DNA from: JBLNDJ01 sp050261515
Lineage (GTDB): Bacteria; Acidobacteriota; Terriglobia; Bryobacterales; Bryobacteraceae
Direction: 5' to 3'
DNA length: 64,000 bases
Assembly (NCBI GenBank): GCA_050261515.1
Contig: JBLNDJ010000056.1
Span: forward strand, 1-64,000
A model generated the notes under the pieces. That model saw only the letters and a list, made by a program, of their open reading frames with translations, was not told the origin of the DNA and did no database searches. The position numbers and the translations under genes were made by a program. Positions 16,369 through 24,558 of this stretch are shown here, piece after piece (position 1 is the first letter of the stretch; every line of letters begins with the position of its first letter).

Positions 16369-17340
16369 TCAATCCGGCAGCAGCAGAAGCTTGCCGCTCG
16401 ACTTGCGGCCTTCGAGATCGGCGTGCGCCTGCGGGGCTTCCGAGAGCTTGTAGGTCTTGTCGATGCGGACCTTGAGCTTTCCGGCGGCGAGCCACGTGAA
16501 CAGTTCGTCGGCGCGCCAGAGCATTTCGAGGCGCGTGGCGGTGTAGTGGGCGAGGACGGGACGTGTGAGGTAGAGCGAGCCCATCTGGCTGAGCACGAGC
16601 GGCTCGATGGCGGGGACGGGGCCGCTCGACTGGCCGAAGGAAACCATCATGCCGCGCGGGCGCAGGCAGATGAGGCTCTTCATGAAGGTGGCCTGCCCGA
16701 CCGAGTCGTAAACGACATCGACGCCGCGGCCATCGGTGAGGCGCTTGACCTCGGGCTCGAAATCCTGGCGGGTGTAGAAAATCACGGCGTCGGCGCCGGC
16801 CTTGAGGGCGAGGTCGGCTTTGGCTTCGGTCGAGACGGTGCCGATGACGCGTGCGCCCGCCATCTTCGCCATCTGGACGAGCAGCAGGCCGACTCCGCCC
16901 GCCGCGGCGTGGACGAGCGCCACTTCGCGTTCCTTGAGCGGGTAAGTGGAGCGCGTGAGATAGTGCGCGGTCATACCCTGAAGCATGACGGCGGCCGCGG
17001 TTTTGAAATCCACGGCCTCGGGGATTTTGACGAGCGATTCCGAGGGCACGATAGCGTAGTCGGCGTAAGAGCCGCGCGGACCGGCCCACGCGACGCGGTC
17101 GCCGGGCGCGACTTCGTTGACCTCGGGCCCGACGGCTTCGACGATGCCCGCGCCTTCCTGTCCGATGGCGATTGGGGGGACGGCTTTATAGAGGCCGGTG
17201 CGGAAATAGACGTCGATGAAATTGACTCCGATGGCTTTGAGTCTGACCAGGGCTTGGCCGGGTCCCGGAGCAGGCGTAGGCACGTCGTTGAGCTCGAGTT
17301 GTCCGGGGCCGCCAACGGTGTTGACGAGGATTGCCTTCAC
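16369..17340 (-). CDS. NADPH:quinone oxidoreductase (zinc-free MDR family)
   Basis: A 323-residue medium-chain dehydrogenase/reductase of the QOR type. GroES-like N-terminal domain with GVNFIDVYFRTGLY and GQEGAGIVEAVG, then Rossmann domain VHAAAGGVGLLLVQMAKMAGARVIGT (about 143-168) and DGRGVDVVYDSVG. The Cys ligands of zinc-dependent alcohol dehydrogenases are absent. It catalyses NADPH-dependent reduction of quinones or other activated carbonyls. It is the first gene of the minus-strand cluster running to 11227, ending 4 bp before the M24 gene. Confidence 0.93.
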   Translation of the reverse strand: MKAILVNTVGGPGQLELNDVPTPAPGPGQALVRLKAIGVNFIDVYFRTGLYKAVPPIAIGQEGAGIVEAVGPEVNEVAPGDRVAWAGPRGSYADYAIVPSESLVKIPEAVDFKTAAAVMLQGMTAHYLTRSTYPLKEREVALVHAAAGGVGLLLVQMAKMAGARVIGTVSTEAKADLALKAGADAVIFYTRQDFEPEVKRLTDGRGVDVVYDSVGQATFMKSLICLRPRGMMVSFGQSSGPVPAIEPLVLSQMGSLYLTRPVLAHYTATRLEMLWRADELFTWLAAGKLKVRIDKTYKLSEAPQAHADLEGRKSSGKLLLLPD

Positions 17341-17392
17341 AGGTAACAGTGTAGCGTCGGGTTAGTGAAAAAGGGCGAGTTCCGAAATATTT

Positions 17393-17446
17393 CTCACCGC
17401 CCGGCCGCTCCGCGGCCTAGAGGCGCAGAGGACGCAGAGAAAAACA
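17393..17446. repeat. CGCAGAGG-type dispersed repeat, partial copy
   Basis: The stretch contains CTCACCGC, a GCCGCTCCGCGGC insertion, then AGGCGCAGAGGACGCAGAGA. The same words occur in the long inverted element at 54388-54489 and in degenerate form at 26197-26232 and around 50903-50930. It lies between the quinone reductase and the secreted protein genes. Confidence 0.6.
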
Positions 17447-17472
17447 GTTTGATAACCTCTCACACGACATCT

Positions 17473-18543
17473 TTACTTCTCGGTTCGCGTCAGGCGCCAG
17501 TCGATGGTTACGCCTTTGGCGGTATAACTGCCGCGCGAGACGCGCTGGCCGGGCTTGAGCGGCTGTTCGGGCAGATTGAAGCCCGGCGCCGTCACGACGA
17601 TTGTCTGCGGCGGGGGATTTGACGACTCCTTCTTGCCCTTTTCGCACGGCCCCTCTTCCCATATGTTGTTCCCGGTGAGCGTCAACTGGGCGGGCATCGT
17701 ATCGAGCGCCACACTGCCGGCAAGTTTCCCGTCGACAGTTTCGAACAACGCGATCGCTTTCACGTTCGAAGCGCCAATCAGTTCCTCGGTTTGCAGGGCG
17801 ATCCGGGCGATGTCTTTCGACTGGCCCCCGCACGCCGCCTTCCCCATGCACCGGGAATCCCTCGCGCCCTTGCGCAAGAGCGTTGCGAACGCGCTCTCTT
17901 TGCCCTTCCGCGGAATCCGCACCGTGCACTTCCAGACCTCCGAGACAGCGAGCTTGACCGTGCACCTGTCCTTCGTTTCGGTCTTTTGTTCGTCCTTCGT
18001 CAGAGTCGCCCTTACCGTCCCGTACCACTCTTTGTCGGGCTCGCAGGCTCCCTTTCTCTCCGCCCCCGATTGGGCTTTCATCTGCGATGCGAACTTCTGC
18101 GCGAAGTTGTCCAGGGAAGCGTCATCGCCAGAAACCGGAGCCGTGTCGCGAGCCTTGGCCCGCGCGGTCTTCATATCCATCCAAAGCACCGTCACGACCA
18201 TCTGGCCTCCCATCTGAGTCACGTTCACGGTGACAACGTCCTGCACACCGACTTTGTCCAGGACCTGCGCCAGTTCATTGCCGGTCGCCGTTCCGATCAG
18301 TTCCTTGTCCCTGGCCTCGCTCATCATGTCGCGAACTTCATCCATCGTGGCGGGCTGCGAGCACGGGATCTGATCCTGGATCTGTTCGGAAAGCAGGTCA
18401 ACCAGCTTGTCGATCGCCTGCTTTTCAGCCGCCGACTTCGGCCCCGCCCCGGGCTGGGGTTCAATCAGCATCTTCTGCTGCCCGAGGGCAAATCCGGCGA
18501 ACAGAACGAGAGCCATCCACATGCGCATAAGTCTGGCCATCAT
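17473..18543 (-). CDS. secreted protein of unknown function
   Basis: From the ATG at 18543 (a second ATG follows directly at 18540) the product has 356 residues with a signal peptide (MRMWMALVLFAGFALGQ). The N-terminal half has KQAIDKLVDLLSEQIQ, a conserved-looking region GTATGNELAQVLDKVGVQDVVTVNVTQMGGQMVVTVLWMDMKTARAKA, and several Cys (PCSQPA, GACEPD, DRCTVK, WKCTVR, SRCMGKAACGG), suggesting disulfides in the periplasm. The first part vaguely recalls TolB/LpoB-like folds that assemble other proteins, but I cannot assign a family. Standing alone between repeats, it is probably its own transcription unit. Confidence 0.7.
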   Translation of the reverse strand: MMARLMRMWMALVLFAGFALGQQKMLIEPQPGAGPKSAAEKQAIDKLVDLLSEQIQDQIPCSQPATMDEVRDMMSEARDKELIGTATGNELAQVLDKVGVQDVVTVNVTQMGGQMVVTVLWMDMKTARAKARDTAPVSGDDASLDNFAQKFASQMKAQSGAERKGACEPDKEWYGTVRATLTKDEQKTETKDRCTVKLAVSEVWKCTVRIPRKGKESAFATLLRKGARDSRCMGKAACGGQSKDIARIALQTEELIGASNVKAIALFETVDGKLAGSVALDTMPAQLTLTGNNIWEEGPCEKGKKESSNPPPQTIVVTAPGFNLPEQPLKPGQRVSRGSYTAKGVTIDWRLTRTEK

Positions 18544-18581
18544 ATCGCAGGAATGATAGAACCTTCGCGCGTTTTCGAGGG

Positions 18582-19166
18582 TCAACCGAAAAAGGTATTT
18601 GAGTATACTGTCCCGGGTTTTGGGCGGCGGAGGGCTCGGCGGGTGTGGACGGCGGCGGCGTAGAGGAACAGGAAAATCAGGGTGAAGGGGAAGGCTGCGA
18701 TCTGGGCGGCGGTGCGGGCGGCTCCGGAGCCGGCCAGGCCGGAACGGGCGAGGGCGAAGCGGGCGAGGGTGCCGCGCTGCGCGTAGTCGAGCCAGAAGAA
18801 GTCGGCGTTTTCGTTGACGATGAAAACCTTGGCGGGGACTTGGAGTGCCAGCGCCCACTTCCACTTCTTCATGAGGGCTTCGCCGGAGCAGACGATTCCG
18901 GTGAGGGAGTAGTCCAGGGCTCGCAGCTCTTGGTAGAGGCGGCGGCGGTTGGCGCGGCCGGCGTAATCCGCGACTCGGTAGACGGCGCTTCCTTCAGGGA
19001 GGTTTTCGGGTTGGCCGGGATAGCAGGTGACTAGGTCTACCTGAACTCCGGGGCCGAAGGTGTTTTGCAGACGCGGGAGCAGGGCTTCTGTGATCGAGCG
19101 GGCTCCGCTTTCGACCAGCAGGATGCGGGTGACCGGGGGGATGTAGCGCCGGAGGGCGTAGCGCAC
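18582..19166 (-). CDS. conserved-type protein of unknown function, distal gene of ilv operon
   Basis: 194 residues. The core begins at TRILLVESGARSITEALLPRLQNTF, a Rossmann-like first strand, and continues with VQVDLVTCYPG, GSAVYRVADYAGRANRRRLYQELRALDYSLTGIVCSGEALMKKWKWALALQVPAKVFIVNENADFFWLD, then a C-terminal hydrophobic helix (AAFPFTLIFLFLYAAAV). The pattern recalls the N-terminal domain of GT-B glycosyltransferases of the ADP-heptose type plus a membrane anchor, but the catalytic half is missing. It starts 3 bp before the cimA end, so it is cotranscribed with the isoleucine genes; no biosynthetic role is evident. Confidence 0.6.
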   Translation of the reverse strand: MRYALRRYIPPVTRILLVESGARSITEALLPRLQNTFGPGVQVDLVTCYPGQPENLPEGSAVYRVADYAGRANRRRLYQELRALDYSLTGIVCSGEALMKKWKWALALQVPAKVFIVNENADFFWLDYAQRGTLARFALARSGLAGSGAARTAAQIAAFPFTLIFLFLYAAAVHTRRALRRPKPGTVYSNTFFG

Positions 19167-19169
19167 TGG

Positions 19170-20780
19170 CTAGACCCCCCAGCTATAGTCCTCGACGGCC
19201 TTTTCGATGCTCGCGTCTTTCTCGGTGAGGCGCATGAGTTCCAGGCGGATGGCGTCGATCATCGCTCGCCAGCTTGCCTCGATCACGTTATCAGAGACTC
19301 CGACCGTCGCCCAGCTCTTGCGGTGGTCGCTCCATTCGATCAGGACGCGGACTTTCGCCGCGGTGCCCCTGCGGGTGTCGAGCACTCTCACTTTGTAATC
19401 CGTGAGGCGGACATTGGCGATGCTCGGATAGACGGCGGAGAGACATTTGCGGAGGCAGAGGTCGAGGGCGTGGACAGGGCCGTTGCCGTGGGCGGTGGCC
19501 GAGTGGACGGCGTCCTGGGCTTTGATGGTGACGGTGGCGCTGGTGCGGGAGTCGGCGTCGTCTTCCATCTTGGTGGCGACTTCGAAGTTCACCAGCTCGA
19601 AGAATTTCACGTCGGGGCGCAGGGCTTCGCGCACGAGCAGCTCGAAGGTTCCTTCGGCGGCTTCAAGCTCGTAGCCCAGGAATTCGAGATGCTTGATGCG
19701 CTCGAGCAGTTCGCGGCGCGTATCCTCGCTGAGGCGTTCGGCGATGCCGTGCTGCTTGAGCTTGTAGAGGATGTTGGCGCGCCCGGAAAGGTCGCTCAGG
19801 AGCACGCGCTGGCGGTTACCGACCAGCTCGGGCTGGACGTGCTCGTAGGTTGCCGCATCCTTGAGCACGGCGCTGACGTGCACGCCTCCCTTGTGGGCGA
19901 AGGCGCTGCGCCCGACGAAGGCCTGCTCGTTGCGCAGCGGCAGGTTCGCGAGTTCGGCGACGAAGGCCGCGGCGGAGGTGAGTCCGGCGAGCTTCTCGGG
20001 GCCGAGCACCGTGTGGCCGAGCTTCAGCTCGAGGTTCGGGATGATGGAGCAGAGGTTCGCGTTGCCGCAGCGCTCTCCAAAACCGTTCATGCAGCCCTGG
20101 ACGTGCGTGACGCCCTGCTCGACGGCGGCGATGGTGTTGGCGACGGCGCACTCGGAGTCGTTGTGGGCGTGGATGCCGAGGACACCGTCGAATCGCTTGC
20201 GCACTTCGGTTACGATCTCGACGATGCGGCCGGGGAGAGTGCCTCCGTTGGTGTCGCACAGGCAGAGGATGTCGGCGCCGCTGGCGGCGGCGGCTTCCAG
20301 GGCGCGGAGCGCGAAGGCCGCGTTGCCGGTGTAGCCGTCGAAAAAGTGCTCGGCGTCAAAGATGACTTCCTTGCCGTGGTCCTTCAGGTATTTGACGGTC
20401 TCTGAGATGAGCTTCAGATTTTCTTCTTCGGTGATGTTGAGGGCGCGCCGGGTGTGGAGGTCCCAGGTCTTGCCGAAGATGGAGATGACCGGGGTGCCGG
20501 CTTCGACCAGGGCGCGGACATTGGGGTCGCGGTCGATGCGGTTCTTGGCGAAGCGTGTGGAGCCGAAGGCCGTGAGGCGGGCGTGGGTGAGTTTGAGGCC
20601 GGCGGCGCGCGTGAAGAATTCCTTGTCGCGGGGATTGGAGCCGGGCCAGCCGCCTTCGATGTAGTCGATGCCGAGGTCGTCGAGGCGCTGGGCGATGGCG
20701 AGCTTGTCATCGACGGTGAAGGATACGGCTTCGCCCTGCGTTCCGTCGCGGAGGGTGGTGTCGAGGGTGGATATTTTCAT
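19170..20780 (-). CDS. cimA: (R)-citramalate synthase
   Basis: A 536-residue member of the isopropylmalate/citramalate synthase family: TIM barrel with TTLRDGTQGEAVSFT (metal Asp, catalytic Arg), EGGWPGSNPRD, HAHNDSECAVANT (metal His pair), GFGERCGNANLCSIIPNLELK, and the C-terminal LeuA-type allosteric domain (about 390-520). EGGWPGSNP and the 530-residue length fit the CimA type rather than LeuA. It condenses pyruvate with acetyl-CoA, the threonine-independent entry to isoleucine. It follows ilvC in the operon, consistent with isoleucine being made from pyruvate here. Confidence 0.93.
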   Translation of the reverse strand: MKISTLDTTLRDGTQGEAVSFTVDDKLAIAQRLDDLGIDYIEGGWPGSNPRDKEFFTRAAGLKLTHARLTAFGSTRFAKNRIDRDPNVRALVEAGTPVISIFGKTWDLHTRRALNITEEENLKLISETVKYLKDHGKEVIFDAEHFFDGYTGNAAFALRALEAAAASGADILCLCDTNGGTLPGRIVEIVTEVRKRFDGVLGIHAHNDSECAVANTIAAVEQGVTHVQGCMNGFGERCGNANLCSIIPNLELKLGHTVLGPEKLAGLTSAAAFVAELANLPLRNEQAFVGRSAFAHKGGVHVSAVLKDAATYEHVQPELVGNRQRVLLSDLSGRANILYKLKQHGIAERLSEDTRRELLERIKHLEFLGYELEAAEGTFELLVREALRPDVKFFELVNFEVATKMEDDADSRTSATVTIKAQDAVHSATAHGNGPVHALDLCLRKCLSAVYPSIANVRLTDYKVRVLDTRRGTAAKVRVLIEWSDHRKSWATVGVSDNVIEASWRAMIDAIRLELMRLTEKDASIEKAVEDYSWGV

Positions 20781-20797
20781 AGTCAGCCTTCGGTGCG

Positions 20798-20828
20798 CCC
20801 CCTGGCCCGGGCAAGCCGGACCAGGGGG
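20798..20828. repeat. 8-bp inverted repeat in ilvC-cimA gap
   Basis: CCCCCTGG at 20798-20805 and CCAGGGGG at 20821-20828 form a perfect hairpin. It is followed by TCCGCCGTACCG, which recurs as CTCCGCCGTACT at 6290-6301 beside another GC palindrome. It may be a small dispersed repeat or an intercistronic stabilising stem; no T-run follows on either strand. Confidence 0.4.
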
Positions 20829-20840
20829 TCCGCCGTACCG

Positions 20841-21890
20841 TTACTTGCCCGACTTCGCGGAGGTGGCGTCGTCGTCCTGCGGGACGCCGGCTTCCTTGGC
20901 TTTGCTGAGCCAGGGCATCATGGCGCGGAGTTCGCGGCCCACTTCTTCGATTTTCTGGTGGCGCGATTCTTCCCTCATACGAAGGAAGTTCTTGCGGCCG
21001 GTTTTGTTCTCGTCGATCCATTCCTTGGCGAACTGGCCGGACTGGATCTCGCCGAGCATCTTCTTCATTTCTTCGCGGACTGCCTTGTTGACGATGCGCG
21101 GGCCGCGCGTGTAGTCGCCGTACTCGGCGGTGTCGGAGACCGAGAAGCGCATGTAGCTGAGGCCGCCTTCCTGGATCAGGTCGACGATCAGCTTCAGTTC
21201 ATGCAGGCACTCGAAGTAGGCGATTTCCGGGGCGTAGCCGGCTTCGACCAGCGTTTCAAAGCCCGCTCGCACCAGCTCGGCGGCTCCTCCGCACAGGACG
21301 GCCTGCTCTCCGAACAGGTCGCTTTCGGTTTCTTCCTTGAAGGTGGTCTCGATGACGCCGGCCTTGAGGCAGCCGAGGGCGCGCGCGTAGGCGAGCGCGT
21401 TGAGGAGCGCTTTGCCGGAGGCGTCCTGCTGGACGGCGACGAGGGCGGGGACGCCGACTCCGTCAACGAACAGCTCGCGGACGCGGTGGCCGGGGGCCTT
21501 GGGGGCGATCATCGAAACATCGACGTCTTTCGGCGGCACGATTTGGCCGAAGTGGATGTTGAACCCGTGGGCGAACATAAGCGTTTTGCCGCCCTTGAGG
21601 TTCGGCGCGATTTCCTTCTCGTACATCGGGCCCTGGTGATGGTCGGCGACCAGGATCATGATGACGTCGGCGGCCTTGGTGGCGTCGGCGGCGTTCATGA
21701 CGGGAAGTCCGGCGGCTTTCGCCTTCTCCCAGTTGGGAGTGTCGGGAAGCTCGGCGACGACGACTTTCACGCCGGAGTCGCGGAGGTTCAGCGCGTGGGC
21801 ATGGCCCTGGCTGCCGTAGCCGATGATTGCGACGGTGCGGCCGCTGAGCGGACTGAGGTCAGCATCTTTTTCGTAATAACGTTTCGCCAT
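20841..21890 (-). CDS. ilvC: ketol-acid reductoisomerase
   Basis: A 349-residue class I enzyme: N-terminal NADPH-binding domain with VAIIGYGSQGHAHALNLRDSG (about 20-40) and ILVADHHQGPMYEKEIAPNL, then the knotted catalytic domain with metal ligands in GGAAELVRAGFETLVEAGYAPEIAYFECLHELKLIVDL and the SDTAEYGDY signature. It converts acetolactate and acetohydroxybutyrate to the dihydroxy acids in valine, leucine and isoleucine synthesis. The ATG at 21890 is 5 bp from the ilvN stop and is preferred to the start at 21920, which would overlap ilvN. Confidence 0.96.
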   Translation of the reverse strand: MAKRYYEKDADLSPLSGRTVAIIGYGSQGHAHALNLRDSGVKVVVAELPDTPNWEKAKAAGLPVMNAADATKAADVIMILVADHHQGPMYEKEIAPNLKGGKTLMFAHGFNIHFGQIVPPKDVDVSMIAPKAPGHRVRELFVDGVGVPALVAVQQDASGKALLNALAYARALGCLKAGVIETTFKEETESDLFGEQAVLCGGAAELVRAGFETLVEAGYAPEIAYFECLHELKLIVDLIQEGGLSYMRFSVSDTAEYGDYTRGPRIVNKAVREEMKKMLGEIQSGQFAKEWIDENKTGRKNFLRMREESRHQKIEEVGRELRAMMPWLSKAKEAGVPQDDDATSAKSGK

Positions 21891-21894
21891 TGAA

Positions 21895-22479
21895 TTACTC
21901 CGTTGTCTTTGATTGGGCATTGGCCGGATACCGTGTTTCCTCCGGCTGGGCAGGCCGTTGGCCTGCGGTTAGGGTTGAAACAGGAGGCGACAGCCTCAGC
22001 TTCTTCGATTCAAGCGAGACGGCGATGAGGCCGCTGCGCGTCACTTCGATGTCGCCGTAGCTGCGCATGACGTCGATGAATTCGTCGAGCTTTTCGGGGT
22101 CGCCGGTGACTTCAAGCGCGAAGCCTTCGATCGAGGAATCGACCACGCGGGCGCCGAAGATTTCGGCTTCCTTGAGGATTGCGGTACGGGTCTCCATCGT
22201 GGCGCGGACGCGGAGAAGAACCATCTCGCGCGCAACGGCGGGGGCCTCCGAGAGGTCGTTCGCCTGAAGAACGTTGATGAGCTTGTTCATCTGCTTGACG
22301 ACCTGCGAGCGGAGGTTGGGATCGACATCCACAACGATTGTCATCCGCGAGAGCACGGGATCGAGCGTGCGGGCCACCGTCAGGCTTTCGATGTTATAGC
22401 CGCGGGAGCTCAGCAGCCCGGTGACGCGCATGAGCGCGCCCGGCTTGTTTTCGACGAGGAGTGAGATGACCTGAAGCAT
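21895..22479 (-). CDS. ilvN: acetolactate synthase, regulatory small subunit
   Basis: A 194-residue small subunit (IlvH/IlvN): an N-terminal ACT domain (LQVISLLVENKPGALMRVTGLLSSRGYNIESLTV) that binds valine for feedback inhibition, followed by the C-terminal ALS_ss domain (RVVDSSIEGFALEVTGDPEKLDEFIDVMRSYG). The last 30 residues (PPVSTLTAGQ onward) go beyond the conserved fold and overlap a GC-rich palindromic stretch, so the end may have been extended by repeat insertion. The ATG at 22479 is 28 bp after the ilvB stop. Confidence 0.94.
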   Translation of the reverse strand: MLQVISLLVENKPGALMRVTGLLSSRGYNIESLTVARTLDPVLSRMTIVVDVDPNLRSQVVKQMNKLINVLQANDLSEAPAVAREMVLLRVRATMETRTAILKEAEIFGARVVDSSIEGFALEVTGDPEKLDEFIDVMRSYGDIEVTRSGLIAVSLESKKLRLSPPVSTLTAGQRPAQPEETRYPANAQSKTTE

Positions 22480-22507
22480 TATCGGATCTCCTGGATCGCG
22501 GGATGAC

Positions 22508-24238
22508 TCATTTCGGCACCGGGACGGGCTGTGGCGGCGCGAGCACCATTTCATTGAGCGCGGCGCCGGAGGGGACCATGGGGAATACGCACTCATAAGG
22601 GGAGACTTTGACGTTCAACAGGAACGGGCCGGGCTCGGCGGCGGCTTCGAGGAGCGCGGGGCGCAGGTCGGAGGGGCGCTCGATGGAGCGGCCCTTGATG
22701 CCGTAGGCGGCGGCGAGCAGCGGGACGTCGGGGAAGGCGTCGAGCTCGACGGCGCAGGTCCGGTTGTTGAAGAACATTTCCTGCCACTGGCGGACCATGC
22801 CGAGGTAGCCGTTGTTGACGATCACGATCTTCACAGGCAGGCCGTTGGAGGCGATGGTCGAAAGCTCGGGCAGCGACATCTGGAAGCCGCCGTCGCCGAC
22901 CAGGGCGATGACGAGCTTGTCGGGGTTGGCCATTTGGGCGCCCATGGCGGCCGGAAGGCTGAAACCCATGGAGCCCAAACCGCCCGAGGTGAGCCAGCGG
23001 CGCGGGGCGTTGAAGCGGATGAATTGCGCCGCCCACATCTGGTGCTGGCCGACGTCGGCGGTAACGATGGCTTCTCCGTTCGAGAGCCGATCGATTTCGG
23101 CCATGACGTGCTGCGGCTTGATTTCGTCGGCGGTTGCGGGCGGCGGCACGAGGGGATGTTCGTCGTTCCAGGCGTGGATGCGGCGCCACCAGGCTTTGCG
23201 GGCGGCGGGGTTGCGGGCGGCGCCCGCGGCGACTTCCGGGAATACCTTCAGGATCTTCCGGAGCACACGCTTGGCGTCACCCACGATGGGGAGATCGGGG
23301 GCGCGGTTTTTTCCGATTTCGGCGGGGTCGATGTCGATGTGGATGACTTTGGCGTGCGGGGCGAAGGCGGAGAGGCGGCCCGTGACGCGATCGTCGAAGC
23401 GGACGCCGACGGCGATCATGAGATCACACTCACTGATGGCCATGTTGGCGGCGTATCCGCCGTGCATCCCGAGCATGCTGATGAAGTTGGGGTGCGTGGA
23501 GGGCAGGGCTCCGAGACCCATCAGGGTCGAGACGGTGGGAAGGTCCTCGAGCTCGACGAGCTCGCGGAGCTCGCCTGCGGCTCCGGCGGCAACGATGCCG
23601 CCTCCGGCGTAAACCAGCGGGCGCTCGGATTCCGCGATCATCTGCACGGCGCGGCGGATCTGGCCGGTGTGTCCTTCGGTGTAGACCTTGTATCCGGGCA
23701 GGTGGATCGAGGACACCGGAACGTAGTGCGCCTGGGACTGGAAGACGTCCTTCGGGATATCGAGCAGAACGGGGCCGGGGCGTCCGGAGGAGGCGACGTA
23801 GAAAGCTTCGTGGATCACATCCGGCAGGTCGGTGACGCTCTTGACGAGGTAGTTGTGCTTGGTGCAGGAGCGTGTGATACCGAAGGTGTCGGCTTCCTGG
23901 AAGGCATCGCTTCCGATCAGCTTCGAGTGGACCTGGCCGGTGAGGGCGACGACGGGGATGGAATCCATCATGGCGTCCACCAGGCCGGTGACGAGGTTGG
24001 TGGCGCCGGGTCCCGAGGTGGCGCAGCAGACGCCCGTGCGGCCTGTGGAACGCGCGTAGCCGGAGGCGGCGAAGGCGGCGTTCTGCTCATGCCTTACAAG
24101 GATGTGGCGGATCGGGTGATCGTAGACGGCATCGTAAAGCGGGAGAGTGACGCCTCCCGGGTATCCAAAGAAGCAATCGACGCCTTCGCGCACCAGGCAT
24201 TCCAGCAACACGCGCGCGCCGCTCATGAGATTCGACAT
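22508..24238 (-). CDS. ilvB: acetolactate synthase, catalytic large subunit
   Basis: A 576-residue TPP enzyme that makes acetolactate from pyruvate. Seen: GARVLLECLVREGVDCFFGYPGG, catalytic Glu in RHEQNAAFAASGYARSTG, GVRFDDRVTGRL for FAD/dimer contacts, TPP motif GDGGFQMSLPELSTIASNGLPVKIVIVNN and NGYLGMVRQWQE. An SD GGAG (24251-24248) stands 9 nt before the ATG at 24238, favouring this over the GTG at 24253. The start lies just after an attenuator terminator, so expression probably depends on branched-chain aminoacyl-tRNA supply. Confidence 0.96.
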   Translation of the reverse strand: MSNLMSGARVLLECLVREGVDCFFGYPGGVTLPLYDAVYDHPIRHILVRHEQNAAFAASGYARSTGRTGVCCATSGPGATNLVTGLVDAMMDSIPVVALTGQVHSKLIGSDAFQEADTFGITRSCTKHNYLVKSVTDLPDVIHEAFYVASSGRPGPVLLDIPKDVFQSQAHYVPVSSIHLPGYKVYTEGHTGQIRRAVQMIAESERPLVYAGGGIVAAGAAGELRELVELEDLPTVSTLMGLGALPSTHPNFISMLGMHGGYAANMAISECDLMIAVGVRFDDRVTGRLSAFAPHAKVIHIDIDPAEIGKNRAPDLPIVGDAKRVLRKILKVFPEVAAGAARNPAARKAWWRRIHAWNDEHPLVPPPATADEIKPQHVMAEIDRLSNGEAIVTADVGQHQMWAAQFIRFNAPRRWLTSGGLGSMGFSLPAAMGAQMANPDKLVIALVGDGGFQMSLPELSTIASNGLPVKIVIVNNGYLGMVRQWQEMFFNNRTCAVELDAFPDVPLLAAAYGIKGRSIERPSDLRPALLEAAAEPGPFLLNVKVSPYECVFPMVPSGAALNEMVLAPPQPVPVPK

Positions 24239-24258
24239 GGGCACAGTCTCCACAAAGC

Positions 24259-24299
24259 AAAAAGGCCACCGGCGGGTTTGATTCCCCGCCAGTGGCCTT
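24259..24299 (-). terminator. intrinsic terminator (attenuator) before ilvB
   Basis: Read on the minus strand, a 15-bp stem (arms 24299-24285 and 24276-24262; one G-U pair) with an 8-nt loop ends in five U residues at 24263-24259. It lies between the leader peptide stop and the ilvB SD. Its 5' arm contains GGCGGGG, which is exactly complementary to CCCCGCC at the end of the leader peptide gene, allowing an alternative antiterminator. Confidence 0.88.
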
Positions 24300-24348
24300 G
24301 AAATTCTTCCTCAGGGGCCGTCAGGCGGGGTCCGATACAGCGACCCCG
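24284..24348 (-). promoter_or_regulatory. ilv attenuation control region (pause hairpin and antiterminator)
   Basis: Four mutually exclusive segments can be read. Segment 1 CGGGGTC (24348-24342) pairs with segment 2 GACCCCG (24332-24326), a 7-bp pause hairpin inside the last codons of the leader peptide. Segment 2 CCCCGCC (24330-24324) can pair instead with segment 3 GGCGGGG (24290-24284). Segment 3 is also the inner part of the 5' arm of the terminator. A ribosome stalled on Leu/Val/Ile codons upstream would cover segment 1, favour 2:3 pairing and let transcription reach ilvB. Pairings are seen; the mechanism is inferred from enteric ilv attenuators. Confidence 0.78.
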
Positions 24349-24437
24349 ATGGTAATGAGGATGATGACGGGAACGACGGCCAGAGAGGACACACCGAGGA
24401 GGTACGTGTTGGACGGCGATGAAGATTTGCCGTGCAA
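24321..24437 (-). CDS. branched-chain amino acid leader peptide (38 aa)
   Basis: A TTG-initiated 38-codon frame with an SD GGAGG (24450-24446) spaced 8 nt from the start. Fourteen of 38 residues are Leu, Val or Ile, concentrated in LAVVPVIILITIGVAV (residues 19-34), directly before a pause hairpin, antiterminator segment and strong terminator upstream of ilvB. This is the layout of IlvL/IlvBL-type leaders, whose translation senses charged branched-chain tRNAs. The peptide itself is probably without function. Confidence 0.85.
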   Translation of the reverse strand: MHGKSSSPSNTYLLGVSSLAVVPVIILITIGVAVSDPA

Positions 24438-24530
24438 GTGTCGTGCCTCCTTTCCAACAAGACTAACGTAGCGTGGGGCGGGTTGGCAAGAGGGGGAGCG
24501 ATTAGAAGGGTTTATCGGGGTATTTGGGGA

Positions 24531-24558
24531 GAAGTCAGAAGCCAGAAGCCAGAAGTCA
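24531..24558. repeat. GAAGYCA heptamer tandem array 1 (4 units)
   Basis: Four exact-length 7-bp units: gaagtca, gaagcca, gaagcca, gaagtca. The array lies about 125 bp before the terminase small-subunit candidate and marks the left edge of the phage-like cluster. Longer arrays of the same unit occur at 28187-28270 and 30876-31022 inside that cluster, and nowhere else that I could see in the window. Confidence 0.8.

Noticed and set aside
20798..20828. Terminator between ilvC and cimA
   Set aside because: The stem is perfect but no T-run follows on the transcribed strand, and the genes form one biosynthetic unit.
24262..24299. tRNA T-arm-like sequence (GGGTTTGATTCC)
   Set aside because: It is the loop of a 15-bp terminator stem; no acceptor, D or anticodon arms can be built around it.
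24460..24489. Promoter for the ilv leader (TTGCCA, 18 bp, TAGTCT on the minus strand)
   Set aside because: The -10 match is weak and the implied start would leave almost no sequence before the SD.
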